This document shows positions 60,313-64,000 of a stretch of 64,000 nucleotides of DNA, one piece after another (within the stretch, counting starts at the first letter, position 1; every line of letters begins with the position of its first letter). Below the pieces are notes generated by a model that did no database searches, was not told the DNA's origin, and worked only from the letters and a program-made list of their open reading frames with translations. The DNA comes from Rhizobium sp. BK196 (GTDB lineage Bacteria; Pseudomonadota; Alphaproteobacteria; Rhizobiales; Rhizobiaceae): contig NZ_JACHZB010000006.1 of NCBI RefSeq assembly GCF_014193255.1, positions 310,001 to 374,000 on the forward strand. Reading direction: 5' to 3'. Both the position numbers and the translations under genes were made by a program.

Positions 60313-61359
60313 ATGAAATCCTTCGCACGGCTGGCGCTCTCTGCAGCCGCAGTTTCTTTTACTCTCTACCAGACGTCCTTTGCCGCCGGTCTCAACGGCG
60401 CACCGGCCCCTTTCGACAAGGGCGGCGTCAAGGTGGCGCTGATCAGCTATATCTCGGCGGGGGACTTCTTCCAGGCCTATCAGGCCGGTGCGGAAGCGCA
60501 GGCCAAGGCGCTCGATATCGATCTGCGTGTGTTTCCCGGTCGGCAGGATGCCGCCGAGCAGCGTGAGCAGATTCTGCAGGCGATCAATCTCGGCGTAGCC
60601 GGTATCGTCGTCGATCACGGCCTGCCGGAGTCGCTCGGCGATGTCGTCCAGCAGGCGTTGGACAAGGGCATCAAGGTTGTCGCTTTCGACGTCAACCTCA
60701 ACAATCCCAAGGTGCCGCAGGTGGAGCAGAGCGACCATGAACTCGCTCAGCTCGGGCTCGAACAGGTGGTGAAGGACAACGGCAAGAGCTTCAATGCCGG
60801 TTATGTCTATGTCGCCGGCTTCGCGCCGCTCGACCGGCGCAACGAGGTCTGGGAGAAGTTCAAGTCGGAGAATTCCGGCGTTGTTGAAAAGGCGCGCTTC
60901 GGCAATGTGAGTGACACGACCGCGACTTCCACTGCCGATCAGGCCAAGGCCGCCCTGACTGCCAATCCGGATATTACAGTCGTTTTCGCGCCCTATGACG
61001 AATTTGCCCGTGGCGTAAAGCTCGCTGCCAACGACTTGGGTATCGCGAGCAAGCTGAAGATCTATTCGGCCGATGTCTCGACCGCTGACATTCAGGAAAT
61101 CACCGAAGAGGGCAGCCCGTGGGTCGCCACCGTTGCGACCAATCCGGCTGTCGTCGGCGCCGTATCCGTTCGAGCCGCCGCTCTTCAGATCGCCGGGCAG
61201 GACATTCCCCATCAGATCACGGTCAAGCCGACGCTGCTGACGCAGGAAAGCCTGCGCGCCGCCGGCGTCAAGACGATCGAGGAATTGGCGCAGAAAATCC
61301 CCGCCTTCAGTGCAAGCGACGCGGCAACCGCGAGCTGGATCCCGGACAAGCTTTTCTAA
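60313..61359 (+). CDS. Ribose-type binding protein, system 2, sulfur-free
   Basis: This is a periplasmic binding protein of about 348 residues with a Sec-type signal (RLALSAAAVSFTLYQTSFAAG). Type I sugar-binding fold markers are VKVALISYISAGDFFQAYQA, NLGVAGIVVDHG and VAFDVNLNNPKVPQ. No Cys and no Met follow the initiator. AGAGGAT precedes the ATG at 60313; the frame opens earlier at 60250. A stable hairpin separates it from the flavoenzyme gene downstream on the same strand. Confidence 0.9.
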   Translation: MKSFARLALSAAAVSFTLYQTSFAAGLNGAPAPFDKGGVKVALISYISAGDFFQAYQAGAEAQAKALDIDLRVFPGRQDAAEQREQILQAINLGVAGIVVDHGLPESLGDVVQQALDKGIKVVAFDVNLNNPKVPQVEQSDHELAQLGLEQVVKDNGKSFNAGYVYVAGFAPLDRRNEVWEKFKSENSGVVEKARFGNVSDTTATSTADQAKAALTANPDITVVFAPYDEFARGVKLAANDLGIASKLKIYSADVSTADIQEITEEGSPWVATVATNPAVVGAVSVRAAALQIAGQDIPHQITVKPTLLTQESLRAAGVKTIEELAQKIPAFSASDAATASWIPDKLF

Positions 61360-61377
61360 GCTGCCAGTCTCGATCTT

Positions 61378-61405
61378 CCGGCGGGGGTTGTGCGGCCCCC
61401 GCCGG
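61378..61405 (+). terminator. Hairpin/attenuator between binding protein and flavoenzyme genes
   Basis: CCGGCGGGGG at 61378-61387 pairs perfectly with CCCCCGCCGG at 61396-61405 across an 8-base loop, followed by CCCATTTTCC. The short T-run suggests partial termination inside the unit. Confidence 0.65.
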
Positions 61406-61436
61406 CCCATTTTCCAGGAAATCGGAGTTTCGACCC

Positions 61437-62645
61437 ATGAGCCAGTCCAATGTCGTCTTCGCAACCAATCGCAGCACGACGCGAGAGGACCTCTTTGCCC
61501 GCGCCGAAGACATCTCGGCCGATCTTTCCAGGCGCGCCGCTGAACTCGACCGCGAAGGCCGCCCGCCGCTTGCCGAGATCATCAAGTTGAAGAATGCCGG
61601 GCTACTGAACGCACTGCATGACCAGAAGATCGGCGGCGGTGGCCTTGATTGGGTGGATGGCCTGCGGCTCGTGCGCATCCTGGCGCGCGGCGAAAGCTCG
61701 ATCGGCCAGCTGCTCGGCTATCACTTCGTCAACAGCCAGTATGTCTACTGGGCGCTCAAGGAAGCGCGCGCTCATGCGCTAGGTTCCGAGACCGTCGCGA
61801 AAAACCTCTATTGGGGCGCTGCTGTCAATCCGCGCGATCCCGGTCTTGTGCTGACTCGTCGTGGCAACGGCTATGTGCTGAACGGGCGCAAATCCTTTTC
61901 CACCGCCGCCCATGTATCTGACTACATCAATGCCAACGCCGCGCTCGACGACAAGATCGTCGGTTTCGCGGTGCCGACCAACCGGCCCGGCTATCAGGCG
62001 AATGACGACTGGGACAACTTCGGTCAGCGTCTCTCCGACAGCGGCAGCGTCGAGTTTCACGATTTCCCTGTTCATGAGGAGGATTTCGTTAGCGCTCCGG
62101 CTGCTCCCGATGCCGCTCCGCCGGTGCTTTCCACCTTCAACACGCCGCTCATCCAGCTCGTCTTCGTCAACTTCTATCTCGGCAGCGCCGAAGGCGCGCT
62201 CCAGGCCGCTGTCGACTATGTGCGGACGATGACGCGTCCCTGGGTCACTTCGGGCGTCGAGCGGGCTGCGGACGATCCCTATATCCTGGAGCGGGTCGGT
62301 GAGTTCACCGCCGCGCTGAAAGCCTCCGCCGCCCTGGCCGATGCTGCAGCGGCAGCTGTCCAGGCAGGACTTGCAAAGGGCCATGCTGTCACCGCCCGTG
62401 AGCGCGGCGAGGCGGCGGCGGAAGCCTATGCCGCCAAGGTGCACGCCACCCATGTCTCGCTCGATATCACGTCTCGCGTCTTCGAACTGACTGGCGCGCG
62501 CTCCACGGCGGAAAAATATCGCTTCGACCGTTTCTGGCGCAATGTGCGCACCCACACGCTGCACGATCCGGTCTTCTACAAGGCCAAGGAAGTCGGCGAA
62601 TTCGTGCTGAACGACAAGATCCCCGAAGTCAGCCTCTATAGCTGA
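61437..62645 (+). CDS. Acyl-CoA-dehydrogenase-fold flavin monooxygenase (DszC/SfnB-like)
   Basis: This is a 402-residue flavoprotein of the acyl-CoA dehydrogenase superfamily. The blocks LLGYHFVNSQYVYWALKEAR, LTRRGNGYVLNGRKSFSTAA and DDWDNFGQRLSDSGSVEFHD, and the C-terminal FDRFWRNVRTHTLHDP, match DszC and the SfnB group, which oxidise organosulfur compounds rather than acyl-CoA. It has one internal Met and no Cys. It follows the system 2 binding protein. A longer frame opens at 61119 but overlaps that gene. The start at 61437 fits the family N terminus. Confidence 0.87.
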   Translation: MSQSNVVFATNRSTTREDLFARAEDISADLSRRAAELDREGRPPLAEIIKLKNAGLLNALHDQKIGGGGLDWVDGLRLVRILARGESSIGQLLGYHFVNSQYVYWALKEARAHALGSETVAKNLYWGAAVNPRDPGLVLTRRGNGYVLNGRKSFSTAAHVSDYINANAALDDKIVGFAVPTNRPGYQANDDWDNFGQRLSDSGSVEFHDFPVHEEDFVSAPAAPDAAPPVLSTFNTPLIQLVFVNFYLGSAEGALQAAVDYVRTMTRPWVTSGVERAADDPYILERVGEFTAALKASAALADAAAAAVQAGLAKGHAVTARERGEAAAEAYAAKVHATHVSLDITSRVFELTGARSTAEKYRFDRFWRNVRTHTLHDPVFYKAKEVGEFVLNDKIPEVSLYS

Positions 62646-62667
62646 GAAGGCCAGACATAGCGAAAAG

Positions 62668-62700
62668 AACCCCATTTCCGGTGACGGAAATGGGGTTTTT
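62668..62700. terminator. Bidirectional terminator between convergent flavoenzyme genes
   Basis: AACCCCATTTCCG at 62668-62680 pairs perfectly with CGGAAATGGGGTT at 62685-62697 over a GTGA loop. The stem runs on into TTT on the plus side and T-rich sequence (TCTTTTCG) on the minus side. Confidence 0.9.
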
Positions 62701-62715
62701 AGTTGAGGAGAGGGT

Positions 62716-63933
62716 TCAAAGTGCGCCGTTCTTCGGCGGGATCACGCCGTTCAGGTGATAATTGCCGACGACGTGGTATTTCCAGCGCACGGGATCGTGC
62801 AGGGTGTGGGTGCGTGCATTGCGCCAGTGCCGGTCGAGATTGAGTTCGGCCTTGACGGCGGAGGTTCCCGCAAGCTCGAAGAGCGTGTTGGTCGCTTCGA
62901 TGGCGATCTCGGTCGTCAGCACCTTGGCAGCGGCGACGGCAAGCGTGGCTTCAACGACGGTTGCTTCCGTCGTTTCGATCTGGGCCGCATCGACTTTCTG
63001 GCCGGCACGTTCGAGGAGTGCTGTAGCAGCTTCCAGCCGGATGGCGATCTGTCCGACCTTCGCGATCGTCAGTGGATCTTCGGCGGCGCGTTCCGCGCCG
63101 CTGTCCATCCAGGGGCGCGATTTGGTGCGGACGAATTCCAGTGTCTCCGCAAAAGCGGCCCGCGCGATGCCGAGATCGATGCCCGCATGGACGATCTGGC
63201 CGACGGAGCCGATCGTTGTCGGCCGTTCGAAGCCCTTGTGGTGACGAACGATGGAATCGGCGTGGACATAGACATTGTTGAGGATGGTCGTGCCGCTGCC
63301 CGTTGTGCGTTGGCCGAAACCGTCCCAGTCGTCGATGATCTCGACGCCCTCGGTGCCCTTCGGCACGAAGGCCATGACAAGCCGGTCTTCCTCATCGAGC
63401 GCGAACACGGTGACCCAGTCAGCGAACAAGACGCCCGTCGAGTAGTATTTCTGGCCGTTGATGCGATAGCCCGGTCCGTCCCTGACAATGCGGGTATTGT
63501 AGTGGCCGACGGTTTTCGTGCCGCGCTCCGAAAGCGCATTACCGAAACGGTCACCGGCAAGCGCCCTGCCGAAGAAATACCGCTTCTGCTCCTCGCTGCC
63601 ATCCACCCGCAAAGCTTCCAGAATGTAGAAATGGTTCTGCGGGATCTGGCCGATCGAGCCGTCTGCTTCCGCCAGGATCGCGGTCACTTCGGCCAGAACG
63701 GCATTCGAGACATCAAGCCCGCCATATTGCGCGGGAACGGCAATCGCCAGCAGGCCGGATTGTGCGAGCGCGTCGAGCTCGGCGAAAGGTAACCGGCGTT
63801 CAGAATCGCGCCCGGCGGCGGTGGCGGCGAATTGGGTGGCAAGGCTGCGGGCCGTCTCAAGTGCCTCCTCGTCACTGGCAATGCGGGCGGCCACGGGCCG
63901 AATCTGGTCTTGTTGCCTGAGTACGGTCGTCAT
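62716..63933 (-). CDS. sfnB: SfnB-family sulfur acquisition oxidoreductase
   Basis: This is a 405-residue acyl-CoA-dehydrogenase-fold flavoenzyme. The blocks SIGQIPQNHFYILEALR, GYRINGQKYYSTGVLFADWV and DDWDGFGQRTTGSGTTILNN, and the C-terminal RHWRNARTHTLHDPVRWKYH, are typical of SfnB, which is needed for sulfone/dimethyl-sulfone use in Pseudomonas. It has two internal Met and no Cys. It is convergent with its paralogue at 61437. The sequence before its start, cut by the window edge, carries the right arm of the TCTA-N9-TAGA repeat as read for this gene. Confidence 0.9.
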   Translation of the reverse strand: MTTVLRQQDQIRPVAARIASDEEALETARSLATQFAATAAGRDSERRLPFAELDALAQSGLLAIAVPAQYGGLDVSNAVLAEVTAILAEADGSIGQIPQNHFYILEALRVDGSEEQKRYFFGRALAGDRFGNALSERGTKTVGHYNTRIVRDGPGYRINGQKYYSTGVLFADWVTVFALDEEDRLVMAFVPKGTEGVEIIDDWDGFGQRTTGSGTTILNNVYVHADSIVRHHKGFERPTTIGSVGQIVHAGIDLGIARAAFAETLEFVRTKSRPWMDSGAERAAEDPLTIAKVGQIAIRLEAATALLERAGQKVDAAQIETTEATVVEATLAVAAAKVLTTEIAIEATNTLFELAGTSAVKAELNLDRHWRNARTHTLHDPVRWKYHVVGNYHLNGVIPPKNGAL

Positions 63934-63989
63934 CGATTTCTCCAGTTCTGACCGTCGTATGGGTGAAAGAAATCGCCATGACAGGTAAG

Positions 63990-64000
63990 ACTATAAATTC
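63990..64000. promoter_or_regulatory. Partial LysR-type operator cut by the window edge
   Basis: ACTATAAATT at 63990-63999 is identical to the left part of the repeat at 57450-57459. The matching TAGA arm would fall at 64003-64006, outside the window, about 70 bases upstream of the sfnB-like start. Confidence 0.3.

Noticed and set aside
59941..61464. Minus-strand open frame of 507 codons
   Set aside because: It only merges the 5' part of the ATPase gene region with the antisense of the binding-protein gene. No family motif is present over the added part.
62755..63792. Plus-strand open frame of 345 codons
   Set aside because: It is antisense to the sfnB-like gene, without a ribosome site or domain.
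1..64000. Mobile elements, CRISPR arrays, tRNA or rRNA genes
   Set aside because: No transposase, integrase, regularly spaced repeats, tRNA-like cloverleaf or rRNA sequence was recognised on either strand.

Overview
The window reads as GC-rich alphaproteobacterial DNA of the Rhizobium etli / R. leguminosarum type. It is tightly packed with catabolic, transport and respiratory genes. I see no rRNA, tRNA, insertion sequence, CRISPR array or replication gene. The left edge is a panC-panB pair. In several Rhizobium strains panCB sits on a large plasmid rather than the chromosome, so a megaplasmid or chromid is likely. That placement is inference.

Layout. 0-5.2 kb: end of panC, panB, an AraC regulator divergent from an MFS exporter, and a fosmidomycin-resistance-type MFS exporter. 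5.3-13.0 kb (sulfur block 1): an FMN reductase, a MetQNI-type importer, an NtaA/DszA-type flavin monooxygenase and a TauABC-type importer. 13.1-19.3 kb: methylmalonyl-CoA mutase, an FAH-fold sugar-acid enzyme and, divergent from it, two Gfo/Idh/MocA oxidoreductases and a VOC protein. 19.4-26.5 kb: a complete cytochrome bd set read leftwards (GbsR/MarR-type regulator, cydD, cydC, cydA, cydB and the 40-residue cydX), with a palindromic operator at the regulator's own promoter and an FNR/FixK-like box upstream. 26.5-30.0 kb: HupE/UreJ, a 2-hydroxyacid dehydrogenase, a Tim44-domain protein and a YbaK deacylase. 30.2-35.8 kb: a rhizopine-type (mocDEF/mocB/mocC-like) cluster behind a LacI regulator. 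36.7-44.7 kb: an Ugp-like importer operon with a glycerophosphodiesterase, a LacI regulator and an inositol-monophosphatase-family enzyme, facing a second, divergent GDPD-like protein. 45.0-64.0 kb (sulfur block 2): a sulfur-free class V aminotransferase, a dipeptide-type importer, a second NtaA/DmoA-type monooxygenase, two ribose-type importers and two SfnB/DszC-like flavoenzymes.

How it fits together. The two outer blocks look like one organosulfur-scavenging regulon: binding proteins import the compounds, and FMNH2- or flavin-dependent oxygenases release sulfite. Two signals the gene families alone do not give support this. Several of the encoded proteins contain almost no Cys or Met (two binding proteins, a 536-residue oligopeptide-type binding protein and the aminotransferase have no sulfur amino acid beyond the start Met). 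A TCTA-N9-TAGA inverted repeat also recurs upstream of several of these genes. The middle blocks could converge on inositol: the moc-like genes would demethylate a methylated inosamine, and the GDPD plus phosphatase operon would turn glycerophosphoinositol into inositol. No inositol-degradation genes lie in the window, so that link is a hypothesis.
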